A DNA stretch of 64,000 nt from Thermogymnomonas acidicola JCM 13583 (GCF_001316105.1 NZ_BBCP01000003.1:62001-126000), one strand, 5' to 3'. Positions 29,916 to 40,816 are shown, numbered from the stretch's first letter. Notes: generated from the sequence alone by a model not told the origin. Program-made: numbers and translations.

Positions 29916-32900
29916 ATGATGAATCGCAAAGGATGGCTAGCGTTGGCCATAGTGCTGGCGATGGCTCTGTCTGTCGCTGTTCCACTTGGCCTAGGGAGTA
30001 CAAGTGCCGGGACAGATTCCGCCTTACACACACAGCAAGCAGCGAGTGTTGTTTCTCCTTCCGTGCAGGCGCCACCTTCTGTTGCAGCGAATTCTCTGCT
30101 CGCTAAACTGGAAAAGAGCGGCGTTAACCCAAGTATGTCTACCTTCCGAACCTGAACCACGATGAAAAGATGGTCAACGGGGGGGTCGTAACACCCCCCC
30201 TCTACAAGGCCGCGCCTGCGCCCATGGGTATCGGTGACATAGGCGTCATGATGGAGAACGGCCACCTGGTGGCATACAATCTGACGACGCCCAGCATCGC
30301 CGGATCAGCCAGCTTCAGCTCTCTCTACACAGTGAACATGCCCAGCAGTTCCACAACCGGCCTCACAGTGCAGCTGAACGCTGTCATAAAGAACGTGACG
30401 CTGTTCAACGTCACAGGCTATTCCTACTGGACACAGAACGTGATATTCTACAACGCCAGGATACACGAGATGCAGTTTGTCCTGAACATATGGAACTTCT
30501 CCACCCCCACCTTCGCGTTCCCGCCGAACGGCATACTGAGTGGCAGGGGGGGACAGGTCTACTCTGACGAGGTCTACATAACGATCGGGCCCACGATAAC
30601 CATAGCCCCCACCCTTCTCCGTGGAGCTGTACCTGAACTCAACAGTCATCGACAATGAGAGCACAGTGTTCTTCAACTACACCGTGACACACAACGGTGT
30701 GAGCATGTCCGGGTCCTACGATGAGGTCATGTTCAACTCAACCGGCGGCATGGGTGTGATGCCTCCAATGCCCACGCCTGCACCCTACTACCTCATATCC
30801 GGCAACACCATAACGCCAACAGGTTCCTGCTCTACGACGCCGAGATCATGATAGGTGGCCCCCCCGGTGGCGGTTCAACGACCACGGCATACCAGCTGAA
30901 CGGCACAATGAACCTTTACTACATGAACACAACAACGATGTCCTACCAGAGCGTCCCGAGTGCCTATGACTTCGGGACCGACACGGGCGAGACCTCTGAG
31001 GGCGTGAACGTCTACTGGCACGGCACAACTGCCTACCTGGGCGTTGGGCCCTCGCTGCTCTACGGCATGTGGGGTCTCAACGACGCGAGCCTGCACACCT
31101 TCAGTGGGCAGATAACGCCGCCCAACACGTTCATGTTCGTGAACACAGGCAGCACGTTCAACGAGACGTCAGCGGCCTACGTCCCGCTCACTGTCAACGG
31201 AGACTACAGGTTCACAGTGCCGAGCACGGAGATAACAGGCCAGCTCCTCCTCTCAGACTACACCCCCCCGGTGAACTTCACAGTACAGTCGATGACAACA
31301 CAGTCAGTGCAGTTCAGTACACAGCTCACGATGAACATGTCCGCTGGCATATACACGCCACTCATAGCGATGACGAACTCACAGCTGAAGTACATATCGA
31401 TATCCGGTAACGGCACGCTGAGCAACCCGTACGTGCTGTTCAACAACCCGATGTACATGGTGGGTACCACACCGTACACAGTCATCGACCCGATATTCGG
31501 AGAGAGCAATGACTACTTGTTCCCCCCCGTGTTCCCGGGAGTGTTCCTATGGGGCACAACTGACTACGTCGACATGAACATGATGCCTGTAATGCTGCTG
31601 AACTACAGCCTGGTCAATGTACCCATAACTACGCAGATGAACTACCAGTTCTTCATGGCCTCAAACTTCACCCTCTACGACTCGATGGCCAACGGCCTGT
31701 TCCTCGACAGCTTCGTGCCCTTCAGCATATACGGCGAGAACGTCACGCACGCACTCTTTGATTCGAACTACATATACACGAGTGGAGTACTGTTCTACAA
31801 CCCTGACCCGTACGCAAGCGGTGGCCTGTACCTGCTCAACTCCACCGACAACGTCATATGGCACAACGTGTTCCTGCCGTTCTCAGGCCTTGTGGGCCTC
31901 TGGCTGCTCTCCTCCGGCAACCTGATCTACAACAACGGCTTCCTGTCATACTTCACCGCAATTAACCCCCCCGCACCCTACATGAACACCTGGAACGTGA
32001 CGCTAGAGCCCGCATCGGCAGTGATGGTGTTCAACGGCTACACCCTCACCGGAACATAGACGGGTATGGCCTCCAGGGAGGCAACTGGTGGTGGAACTAC
32101 AACGGGACTGTGCCGTACAACGACAATGGCCTGATAGCAATAGGCGGTGACTACTACCCGACGAACGCGATGCTCGAACTCTCCACGCTGAACGCCTTCC
32201 CTGGCCAGCTGATCCAGTTCACAGAGTGGACGAACATATCCATGAACGCTCCGCAGGCGAGGTTCCTCAACGCCATAGTGCTGTTCAACGGCGTCCCGCT
32301 CACCACAGCCCTGGTCACGGTGCACGGCAACGAGGCCATGGGGGGGTACATAACCATGCCTAACGACCAGCCAGGGACCACGTTCAACGTCTCCGTGATC
32401 CTCGAGTACGGGCCGCAGATGTACGCGCTTCCGACCTTCATACTGCACCTCACCCTCGTCCCAGGCAACGGAGCCCTCATAACGTCAATGAACGGCAGCG
32501 ACTCGGTTGAGATCAGCACACTGCTCGGACAGGTCAACGCGACGCTGAGCGAGCTGAACGCCAGGATCATAGGCCTATCGGAGCAGGAAAACGGCACCTA
32601 CGTGCTCCTCCAGACTGACTTCGGCATAATGAAGGCAGACTACACTGCGCTGCAGGCAAGGATATCTGGCATAGAGGGCAACATAGCCACCATACAGACT
32701 GCACTGGGCAACACCACAGCAACCCTGTCGCAGCTCTCGGCCAGCATACAGAGCATAAATGGCCAGGTGGTGACGCTGCAGACAGCCCTCGGGCAGGTGC
32801 AGACTGGCCTGGCTTCCCTGAACACCCAGATAACTGCAGTGAGCAACAATGAGGTGCTGATAAAGACGAGCATAGGCACCATGATGGGTCAGATATCGAG

Positions 32901-33087
32901 CATAAACGGGCAGCTCGCGGAGATCCACACGCAGTATGGAAACATAACTGCGGAGCTGAACCAGATCAGTGGCTACCACGCACCCGCTGGCTCCATAGTG
33001 CCTCTCGGCTACCTGGTGATAGGCCTGATAGCAGTGGTCGCTGTTGGTGTCGGTGCAAGCCTGGCTGTGAGGGTCAGGAAGAGGTGA
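29916..33087 (+). CDS. Membrane-anchored thermopsin (peptidase A5) with coiled-coil stalk
   Basis: About 1,055 residues, three times a minimal thermopsin. Order: signal peptide (GWLALAIVLAMALSVAVPLG); thermopsin domain with APAPMGIGDIGV, VLNIWNFSTPTF, MIGGP.GGGSTTT and DFGTDTGETSEGVN; a region near residues 560-640 with beta-helix-like DSNYIYTSG and NVIWHNVFLP; a second beta domain; a long coiled coil built of heptads around TLSQLSASIQSINGQVVTL; a C-terminal membrane helix (GYLVIGLIAVVAVGVGASLA) with a basic tail. Thermopsins are acid proteases active at low pH. Sequons are dense. Repairs: a C near 30134, C5 near 30606, one base near 30821, and a G near 32051. The 7-C run at 30859-30865 turns GGPGGGS into GGPPGGGS. 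Confidence 0.88.
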
Positions 33088-33188
33088 GCAAACAGGGAAC
33101 AGGCCAAGGATCTGTTGAGGGAAGAGAGTAAAATTATTACCTATTTCTTTTTCACACCCGTTTAATCTCTTTCAACATTTCATTTTCT

Positions 33189-33958
33189 GTGCACTCGATC
33201 TCAGTCGTAGTACCGGTGCTCAACGAAAGGGAGAACGTCTGCCCCCCCTCCTCAGGAGGATCGATTCGGTTGCGAAAGACGCCCCCCCTGTGGTCGAGGT
33301 CATCTTCGTGGACGGCGGAAGCACAGACGGGACCATTGAGGAAATAGAGAGGCAGAGCGGGAGGCACCTGTTCTCCGTGCGTACCGTAATGCAGAGGGCC
33401 AGGCTCGGCCTGGTGCACGCAGAGCTCCTCGGGGGGGCCAGGGAGGCAAGGGGGGGCGAATATGTCACGATACTCGACGGTGACCTCCAGCACCCGCCTG
33501 AATACATAGTGGATATGTCAAGGTACCTTGGCGCATACGATGTGATAGTTGCCTCAAGGTACGTGAAGGGAGGTGGCGCGAGGAGGGACCCGGTAAGGGG
33601 GGGCATAATAAGCCGCACAGCTGTGCTAATATGCCACACCATCCTGCCCGTGTCGAAGAGAATACGAGACCCGATATCCGGGTTCTTCACAGCAAGGAGG
33701 GAAATGTTCGCCGGCATAGACTTCATGCCCGGTTCATATGAAACCCTCCTGTACGTTCTGGCCTACAACCCACTGTGTACGGTTAAGGAAGTGCCGTACA
33801 CATTCGTGGAGAGGGAGAGGGGGGGCTCTTCGAAGATCGTGGGCAGGGGGGGGCTGAGCTTCGTGAAGAACTACATGGGGGGGCAGAACCTGTTCCTCAG
33901 GAAGGCAAGCAGGAGGATAGCGACCGCAGTCCGGCAGCCTGACATTGCCCTGAAGTAA
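33189..33958 (+). CDS. GT2-family polyprenyl-phosphate sugar transferase (DPM1-like)
   Basis: About 255 residues. ISVVVPVLNERENV, FVDGGSTDGT, LDGDLQHPPEYI and a PISGFFTARREMF-type stretch are the pattern of dolichol-phosphate mannosyl/glucosyltransferases, which load a sugar onto a lipid carrier at the inner membrane face. The start is GTG at 33189 after an AT-rich promoter. The 7-C run at 33242-33248 (should be 5) splits the frame. It lies between the thermopsin and a membrane-protein gene, supporting a surface-glycosylation role. Confidence 0.85.
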
Positions 33959-34033
33959 TCCTTTTCCAGACTGTGGCCGAAGCGAAAAGGTACGTTCCAA
34001 GCGGTTAAAGGTGAGGTACGTGGAAGCCATGCG

Positions 34034-35024
34034 TTGGATCGGTCTGCCTTGGACAAATCACAGCTGGTCGTGTATTCAGTCAGCGTGGCATACTCCACAG
34101 CCCTCGTCCTATTACTGTATCCCTACATAGCAGGTGCGGACCCATCGCAGCTCGCCTACATACAGGGGGTTGTCTCATACGGTTTCAGGGTGACCCCCCC
34201 GCAGGACACCAGGCCCATAGACATAAGTTACCTCTTCTACCTTGCCCTGATACCCGTGTACTATGTGTGGCACTCGTACATCTTCATGCTCATCTTCCAG
34301 TTCATCTTCGTGACCATGGGGATAGTCCCCCCCTGAGCCTCCTTGCCTTCAGCCGGAACATGGGCACCAGGGAGGTGCTGGCCCTGGACCTCCTATACCT
34401 CACGACTATGACGGTCTTCACCTCAGACCTGACTGTGTTCAGCCTCAGCTACTTCTTCCCGACCCTGTTCCTGATATCCGTATACCTGAAGGGCCTCGGA
34501 TACCCCCCCAGGTCTTCCATGCTCTTCCTGGCCGCATCGATGACAACTGGCACCATTCCTCTCATCGTAACAGCCATGTACTCCTATTACACTTACATCT
34601 ACCGGTTCTACAGGCGCCTCCCCCCAGGGACTACTACCTGGTGGCGGTGATGTTCGCACTCTTCCTCCTCATGCTGACAGCCATATACTACAACTTCAAC
34701 CTCCACTACATATTCAACGGTGCCTTCGGGCACAGCGACATAAACGCCTCCATACTGTACGTCACCGGCGGTGAGTTCCTCTCGGTCGGTGTGGCACTCA
34801 CCATACTGGCCTCTATGGTGCTCTCGCCAAGGGGGGGAGCGGCCGTCCTGCTTGTCCCCATAGTCCTCTCCATAGTCTCACTGAGATCCGGTCTTTCCTA
34901 TTACCTGTTCACGTCTGTACCAATCCTCCTCGGGCTCCTCTGCTCTGCAGCCCTCTCACTTGGCGGCAGGGGGGGAAGGGAAGGGGGGGGCGGTGGCGGT
35001 ACTTTCATAAGTGTTTTTTCATAA
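34034..35024 (+). CDS. Polytopic membrane protein, function unknown
   Basis: About 325 residues with seven to nine membrane segments (for example YSVSVAYSTALVLLLYPYIA, FMLIFQFIFVTMGIVPL and VPIVLSIVSLRSGLSYYLFT). Two frame breaks, C7 at 34327-34333 and C6 at 34620-34625, are repaired by removing two bases each. The C-terminus is Gly/Arg-rich with long G runs and may be wrong. The start is uncertain: TTG at 34034 or 34049. The loop after TM1 (PPQDTRPIDISYLFYLALIP) recalls GT-C enzymes, but no catalytic acidic motif is convincing. Confidence 0.55.
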
Positions 35025-35055
35025 ATGTTTTAGATTGATTCCAATATAGCCCAGC

Positions 35056-36125
35056 ATGAAGAAAGCGCTCATCACCGGAGTGTCCGGCCAGGACGGCTAT
35101 TTCCTGACACAGTTCCTGATGGACAGGGGGGGTTATGAGGTCCACGGGACTGTGAGGAGGAACAGCAGGATGAGCCAGGGAACGCTTGAGAGGATGCCCA
35201 GGCAGTACAGGGAGAGGCTCCAGGTACACTACGGGGGGGACATAACTGACGGAACCTTCCTCAGCCTTCTCATAAAGGAGAACCAGTACGATGAGATATA
35301 CCACCTCGCGGCCCAGAGCTTCGTGGCGTACAGCTTCCAGAACCCAGCGTCCACATACGACATCAACATAGGTGGCACACTGAACGTCGTGAACGCGATA
35401 AGGGACTATTCGCCTTCCAGCAGGCTTTACTTCGCTGCCACTTCAGAGATGTTCGGCCAGCCAAAAACTACCCCCCCGCAGAACGAGAACACCCCCCCGC
35501 TCTATCCCAGGAGCCCCTACGCGATATCGAAGCTCGCAGGCTTCTGGACGGTGAGGGTGTACAGGGAGGCCTATTCCCTCTACATGTGCAACGGCATACT
35601 CTTCAACCACGAGAGCGAGGTCAGGGGCCCCCCCGAATTCGTCACCATGAAGATAGCGAGGGCGGTGGCTAGGATAGCCAACGGTGACACAGAACCTCTC
35701 GTCCTGGGCAACCTGGATGCCAGGAAGGACTGGGGCTACGCGAAGGACTATGTGGAGGGCATGTGGATGATGCTCCAGAAGGAGAGGCCTGACGACTACG
35801 TGCTTGCCACGGGGGGGAGATACACACTGTCAGGGAGTTTGCCACTGAGGCCTTCGGTGTGGCCGGCATAGATGTGGAGTGGAGGGATTCCGGCCTGAAC
35901 GAGGTGGGCATCGACAGGGACAGTGGGCAGGTGATAGTGCGGGTCAGCAGGGAGTTCTACAGGCCACTTGAATCCGACAATTACAGGGGGGACTATTCCA
36001 AGGCCCAGCAGTTGCTCGGCTGGAGGCCAAAGACAACCTTCAGGGAACTCGTAAGGATCATGGTGGAGAGCGAGATGAAGAGGTACGCGCAGGGAAAGGT
36101 CAGGGTAGACAGGGAAACCACGTGA
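35056..36125 (+). CDS. gmd: GDP-mannose 4,6-dehydratase
   Basis: Converts GDP-mannose to GDP-4-keto-6-deoxymannose. Hallmarks: KALITGVSGQDGYFL, HGTVRRNSR, LAAQSFV.YSFQNP, ATSEMFG, Y..SPYAISKL with catalytic Tyr/Lys, GILFNHES, GNLDARKDWGYAKDYVEGMW and LATG..HTVREF. About 345 residues. G7 at 35811-35817 (should be 5) breaks the frame late. In-frame expansions appear in RGGYEVHG, YGGDITD and RGPPEF. The reductase needed for a finished deoxysugar is not adjacent. Likely supplies GDP-rhamnose, GDP-fucose or a related deoxyhexose for surface glycans. Confidence 0.93.
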
Positions 36126-36253
36126 CTCTGGGGGGGCCGGAACCATGCCCTGAGGCCCGAGGTGTGCCACCGGCGATACTGGCACCTCAACCCCCCACCG
36201 GACATAGCCAACGCGCAGGGGGGGCACCCCGGGGGGGAGAATGGTCGGAAAAT
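36126..36253. other. Spacer with imperfect hairpin after gmd
   Basis: gaggtg..gcca at about 36159-36169 can pair with tggcacctc at 36179-36188, an imperfect stem that could stabilise the gmd transcript end. Several G7 runs follow. No open frame. Confidence 0.35.
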
Positions 36254-36264
36254 TTTTATATATA
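36254..36264 (+). promoter_or_regulatory. TATA box of the NuoL-like gene
   Basis: ttttatatata in a GC-rich surrounding, centred about 27 bp before a GTG at 36286, which suggests a leaderless start. The perfect stem cgtgga/tccacg at 36285-36304 would sit at the very 5' end of the message. Confidence 0.5.
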
Positions 36265-36285
36265 GACCCGCGATTAGCCGGGCAC

Positions 36286-37437
36286 GTGGATTGGCGTCTC
36301 CACGGAAAATCGCCCTTTGAAGGGATGATGACGCCTACTGCATCGGTTATACCCACTACATTGCCCTGCTATTCCTGATAGCAGGAGGTGCCTCACTGGT
36401 CTTCGCCCCCCATGTATGCGTACATCCCAGACAGTCCGAGAGCTCTGTCAGCCTTCAGCACAATCGAAAACCAGGCAGCGATACTTTCAGCCTTCGGCCT
36501 TTACCTGCTCAGCACGGACACGATCCTGAGGCATTTGTCCTGACAGCCATTGTTCTCTTCTCGCTGGCCCATTCCCTGGGGAAGACAGGGCTCTTCCTCT
36601 CCCTGGGCTCAAATACAGGAGATGGAGAGGCAGCCAGTGAAGCTGACAGCCTGGCAACCCTTGGAGGGACACTGTCATTCCTGTCACCCTCAGGCCTCTT
36701 TCCCACACTGTGCGGCCTTGCAACATGGATGCTTCTTGAATCTTTCTTCATGGAGGCCTACGCCGGCGGCTATAAGGGGATTGTTGCAATGGTATCCGGG
36801 TCGGTCCTTGCCATATCGGAGGGTATGGCCACCGGTGCCATCTTCAAGGTACTCTCGTTCAGTGGAGTCTTCAGGAGGATCAGAGCAAGGCGACACGGCC
36901 TGGAGGGTGCCACCGTGCTGGCTACCGGCATACTCCTGGTCGTGCTCTTTGCCTTATCTACAGCATTCGTCCCGGAAACCTTCATCGGTGGCCTGCCACA
37001 GGTCCTTGTGGCGAGAGGCCTGATGATCGAGTCGAGTTCTCATCAGCTGACTTTGGCCTGCTGTCCCCAATTTACGTCCTCGCCCTGACTGTAGCATTCT
37101 CCTGCATTGCGGTTGTCTCGTTCCCCAGGACACGGGCCAGGGCCGTGGAGGTGTGGAACGGGGGGGCTCAGGGCCAACCGATGGGTTCTCTTCTTCGGCA
37201 TTCGCCGGCAACGTCAGGCTCATGCTCAGGAGGATACTCAGGACGAGCGCAGAGCCCGGTGGCCCGTCCAGCAGCTTGGTTGACAGGCTTCTGACCATCA
37301 TAGTATCATCGGTGAGGGCCTTCAGGAAGGCCTGCGGCTGGGTTTCATGGAACTTCATGAACAGTTCAATGGCCTACTACATAGCCTATGCGGCGGTCTC
37401 GTTCCTCCTGGTCATTGTGGTCGCCTCCCTGTTCTGA
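36286..37437 (+). CDS. NuoL/HyfB-like proton-pump membrane protein, short and orphan
   Basis: About 380 residues after several repairs (near 36335, 36406-36411, 36531, 37034 and 37161-37190). The core resembles the second half of the antiporter-like family: SAFSTIENQAAILSAFG, SLAHSLGKTGLFLSLGS and LATLGGTLSFLSPSGLFPTL, then further membrane segments and a C-terminal helix region. Relative to NuoL/HyfB the first five or six membrane helices are missing and only a short GTG-initiated leader replaces them. No hydrogenase or complex I genes are nearby. It may be a degraded fragment, a fast-evolving accessory subunit, or assembled wrongly at its 5' end. Confidence 0.45.
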
Positions 37438-37712
37438 GAAAGCCGTGTTATGTCCTACCAGCAAGGTTAAAACGGGATTCCATAGCATTATCACTAAACA
37501 GGGAGGTTCACGAGAGACACCAGCGCTTGCGTGCGGTGTGGAAGAGGCTGTATGGCTACAATTTCCGGGCCCTGAGCGCCTCCCGCAGATCCTGTACCGG
37601 ATATGGGCCCTGTGGAGGGATAATCGGCGGACCTGGTTAGTGGGTCACATTTTGATCATCACCCTGCTACCATGCCTGGAAGTCCGCCTCATGCAATGGC
37701 AGTGCCCAAGGG
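37438..37712. other. Spacer between convergent genes
   Basis: No convincing frame on either strand and no RNA motif recognised. Confidence 0.3.
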
Positions 37713-38549
37713 TTAAACCATTACCGGGCCCTCCCTCCTGAAAATGCCGTTGCGAAACATATCCATGTGTTCTATAACCCGCCTGTTGAATTCGTAACAC
37801 CTTTCTATGTGGATCGCGTGGCCGGCACCCCCCCTGAAGACCAGGAACCTCGATCCAGGTATCATTTCGAATAGCCTTCTGCCGCTGGATTGTGGGACCA
37901 GCCTGTCGCTGTCCCCGTGAAATACAGTTGTGGGCACGCTTATACTGCCTATCTTCTGAGACAGATCTGTCTGCATTGACATTAGCTGGTTCAGGTAAGC
38001 ATGTTGCGGCATCCTGAGCTCATACCGTAGCCTGCCGAAGTTCTCATACACGTCCCTGTTTGACTCTATCCAGTGCTCGCTGAACGCTATATTGACCTGC
38101 GTGGAAAGGAATGTGCCGTAATCATCGTACATCTTCATCACGCCCTCAATGTACCGGGCATCGATGCTCTGGGATGTCTCAAGCCTTGGCATTGTGGATA
38201 CAAGTACCAGAGAATCAACCAGGTCGGGATACCTTAATGCAAGGCTCTGGGCGATCATGCCACCCATGGAGAAACCGAGCACGCTGGCAGAGGCTATGCC
38301 CTCACTCTCAAGGACTGAACGAACATCATCAGCGAATGCCTCCATGGTGTATGGTGCTTCGGGCTTATCGGACCTTCCCACACCCCCCCTGTTGTCTATG
38401 AGGACAAGCTTGTAGCGGTACGCCAGTTCGAGCTGAAAGTGCCAGGCAGTGAGGTCCCAGCTGAAGCCCTGTATCATGATCAGCGGTTCACCCTCACCTA
38501 TGGATACGTAGTGTATCCTCGTCCCGTCAGAGGAGCGGCAGAACGGCAT
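37713..38549 (-). CDS. Alpha/beta-hydrolase
   Basis: 278 residues, intact. The oxyanion region is LIMIQGFSWDLTAW, the nucleophile elbow is GFSMGGMIAQSLALRYP (Ser), Asp is in HGDSDRLVP and His in GAGHAIHIE. DNRG.GRSD is the family signature but reads DNRGGVGRSD because of a C7 run near 38382; another run near 37826 gives FRGGAGHA. The ATG at 38549 begins MPFCRSSDGTRIHYVSIGEG. This group includes small-ester hydrolases and lactonases; the substrate is unknown. Confidence 0.85.
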   Translation of the reverse strand: MPFCRSSDGTRIHYVSIGEGEPLIMIQGFSWDLTAWHFQLELAYRYKLVLIDNRGGVGRSDKPEAPYTMEAFADDVRSVLESEGIASASVLGFSMGGMIAQSLALRYPDLVDSLVLVSTMPRLETSQSIDARYIEGVMKMYDDYGTFLSTQVNIAFSEHWIESNRDVYENFGRLRYELRMPQHAYLNQLMSMQTDLSQKIGSISVPTTVFHGDSDRLVPQSSGRRLFEMIPGSRFLVFRGGAGHAIHIERCYEFNRRVIEHMDMFRNGIFRREGPVMV

Positions 38550-38712
38550 GGTACATAACATGCCTGTAGTCTATTAATACATTGCCGGTACGGTGGAAGA
38601 CAGTTGGACTGGCCCTTTGCGTGGAGAGCCTTGGGAGCACCAGGTTCCTGCCAGTATCCTTGAAGACATAACCCTGCAGAGAAACAGTGTGTCAGACCAG
38701 GCTGGGTGTGAG

Positions 38713-38786
38713 AGCCACCGGAGGGATTTGAACCCCCCGACCTGCTGATTACGAATCAGCTGCTCTACCTGCTAAGCTACGGTGGC
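38713..38786 (-). tRNA. tRNA-Thr (anticodon CGU)
   Basis: Complete cloverleaf on the minus strand: acceptor stem GCCACCG/CGGTGGC, D stem GCTT/GAGC, anticodon stem GCTGA/TCAGC around loop TTCGTAA (anticodon CGU) and T loop TTCAAAT. The base after the acceptor stem is U, the usual discriminator for archaeal tRNA-Thr. No CCA is encoded and no intron is visible. There is one G more than needed before the T stem (six-base run at 38733-38738), matching the G/C-run anomaly seen in coding genes. Confidence 0.93.
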
Positions 38787-39091
38787 ATGGCAGGGATCCT
38801 CATCTCCCCCCCTGAATCCACAGCCCTGTTGCCGTGGGATAGTTCAAGATTCACAAAAACATTTCTCTTCAGTAACATATACGATCCAAAGCGCACAGCA
38901 GACCGGGAATGCTGTGGAGGACATAGCCCTGATTCCGCGTCAACCATAACTGGATACCTGTGCATTTATGCCCCCCCACCATGCTAGGTGGATCCGGAGA
39001 CCTTAACTGATGCAAGGACACTAAATTCATCGATTAATTCTAGTGAATATTATTTATTACGTATTTTATTAAGATGCATATTAACATCTTC
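38787..39091. other. Spacer between tRNA-Thr and permease gene
   Basis: About 300 bases. It contains only short chance frames and becomes very AT-rich toward 39020-39100, forming the permease promoter region. Confidence 0.4.
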
Positions 39092-39100
39092 ATTTATATA
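39092..39100 (+). promoter_or_regulatory. TATA box of the APC permease gene
   Basis: atttatata centred about 27 bp upstream of the ATG at 39123; supports a leaderless transcript and fixes the start. Confidence 0.55.
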
Positions 39101-39122
39101 CAAGGATGCAATTTTTCACTGG

Positions 39123-40588
39123 ATGGATGGCATTTCCGAAGCGCAGACACTGAAGAGAGGAGCAGCCGGGTTCTACTCCCTCCTCGGCCAGTCGATAGCG
39201 ATGATAGCCCCCCCACTGGGTGCGGTCGCCGCAACGCTCACAGGAGCGGCCCAGTTTGCCAGGGGATCACTACCCCCCCTCGCCTACATCATATCCATAT
39301 TCGGCGTGCTCGTGTGGATCAACACACCTTACCAGTTCTCCTCAAAGATAAACGGTGCTGGCGGCTTTTACACCTTCAACGCGAGAGGGGGTTGGGCCGA
39401 GGTACGGCCTGGTCATAGGCTACATGATGTGGTTCTCTTACTTCATGGTGATAACCAACTCCATCCTCTTCACCTCAGGGGGGGTTTTCATTCCAGGGAC
39501 GATAGCGTACTTCCTTCACATAAACATCGGGACATACACATGGATCCCGATAATGACGGCGTTCATTGCAATACTCACTGTGATAGCCTACCTGGGAATA
39601 AAGCCGTCCCTGGCTTACAGCTTCACGGCCTCAGCCATAGAGATAGCACTGCTCATAGTGACATCGGTGGTGATAATAGTGGAGCTAGGCCCAAGGAACT
39701 CGGTTGCGCCTTTCACCCCCCCCGCCCCCCCTGCAGGAGGTTTCGCCCCCCCGTGGCAGTAGGCATGGTCCTTGCCATATTCTCCATGTCTGGCTCATCC
39801 GCCGTTGTCACGCTAGGGGGGAAGAGGCACAGCAGCCCAGGAGGAACATAAGGAGGGCCCTCCTCATAAGCTTCCTCATAACAGGCGTTGTGTTCGTCCT
39901 CACGTCCTACGCACTGACCGTGGGGGGGTGGGGGGGCATATCGAAGATGTCAAAGTTCTACCAGTCCAGCGTGCCTGGCCTCATCGTCGCTGACAGGTTC
40001 CTTGGCCTGCCCTTCACTGTTGTCCTCTTCGCCTTCATCGTGAACAGCCTCTTTGCGGGCTCCCTGGCCCCCCCACTCAACACAAGCTCGAGGATGCTCT
40101 TCTCCATGAGCAGGGATGGCCTTGGGCCCTCGGTGTTCGCCAGGGTCCACCCGGTACACAAGACACCCTACGTCTCCATAATAACACTGGCAGCGGTGGG
40201 CTACATTGTATCCCTTGTCACTGGCCTCATCATGGGGCCCAGCAACGGCTTCCTATACCTGATCAGTGCATCTTCCGTTGCACTGTTCATAGGCCACATA
40301 CTGAGCAACGTTGGCCTCGGTATCACGTTCAGGAAGGCAGGAGAGATGAGCCTGGCCAAGCATGTCATACTGCCAGCCATAGCCACAGCCATCCTGCTCG
40401 TCGCCATGTTCTACAGCCTCTATCCTCCCGTGTTCCCTGTGGACTATTCGATAATAACTGCGGTCGTCTTCATAGCCATATCGACTGTGGCAATAGCCAT
40501 ATATGCCAGGAACCACCAGGACAGGATCAGGAGGGCCGGACTCACGGACGTGCTTGTCCAGGAACAGATTTACGGGGGGGAGAAGTGA
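39123..40588 (+). CDS. APC-superfamily amino acid permease
   Basis: About 480 residues with roughly twelve to fourteen membrane segments. The N-terminus GFYSLLGQSIAMIAPLGAVA and AGGFYTFNARG are typical of APC transporters, as are GSSAVVTLGEEAQQPRRN after TM6 and the loop SRDGLGPSVFARVHPVHKTP. Breaks: G5 near 39386, C runs at 39716-39753, and G6 near 39815. It imports amino acids or polyamines by proton or cation symport, in line with the peptide-degrading genes elsewhere in the window. Confidence 0.85.
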
Positions 40589-40816
40589 GCGCGGGCCATG
40601 GCCCTTGACCCCCCCACCTGACATTGGATGCTGACAGGTTGTTGCCATGGCCATTCGGCAGGATGCACAGGCAGGTGGCTGCAGGCCATGCACCACCCTT
40701 GCAGCCCGGCCGTGATCCTCCCTGCCCCCCCGCAGTGTAAAGCTGGGAGGCAGGGAAGCCCCCCCGTGGCACCGGCCCCCCCGGAAGACTATTATGTGGC
40801 GTGACAATGACACTCC
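40589..40816. other. GC-rich spacer with possible stem-loop
   Basis: tccctgcc (about 40718-40725) can pair with ggcaggga (about 40749-40756). No open frame resembles a gene. Its 3' side has a block similar to 23650-23685 (cagggg or caggga, then a C7 run and gtggc). Confidence 0.35.

Noticed and set aside
36332-36385. C/D box RNA candidate (atgatga with a later ctga)
   Set aside because: No internal D' and C' boxes at suitable spacing, and the stretch reads as part of the NuoL-like protein after repair.
38787-38987. 66-codon frame downstream of tRNA-Thr
   Set aside because: Runs into promoter DNA of the permease gene; no start signal and no similarity to a known protein.
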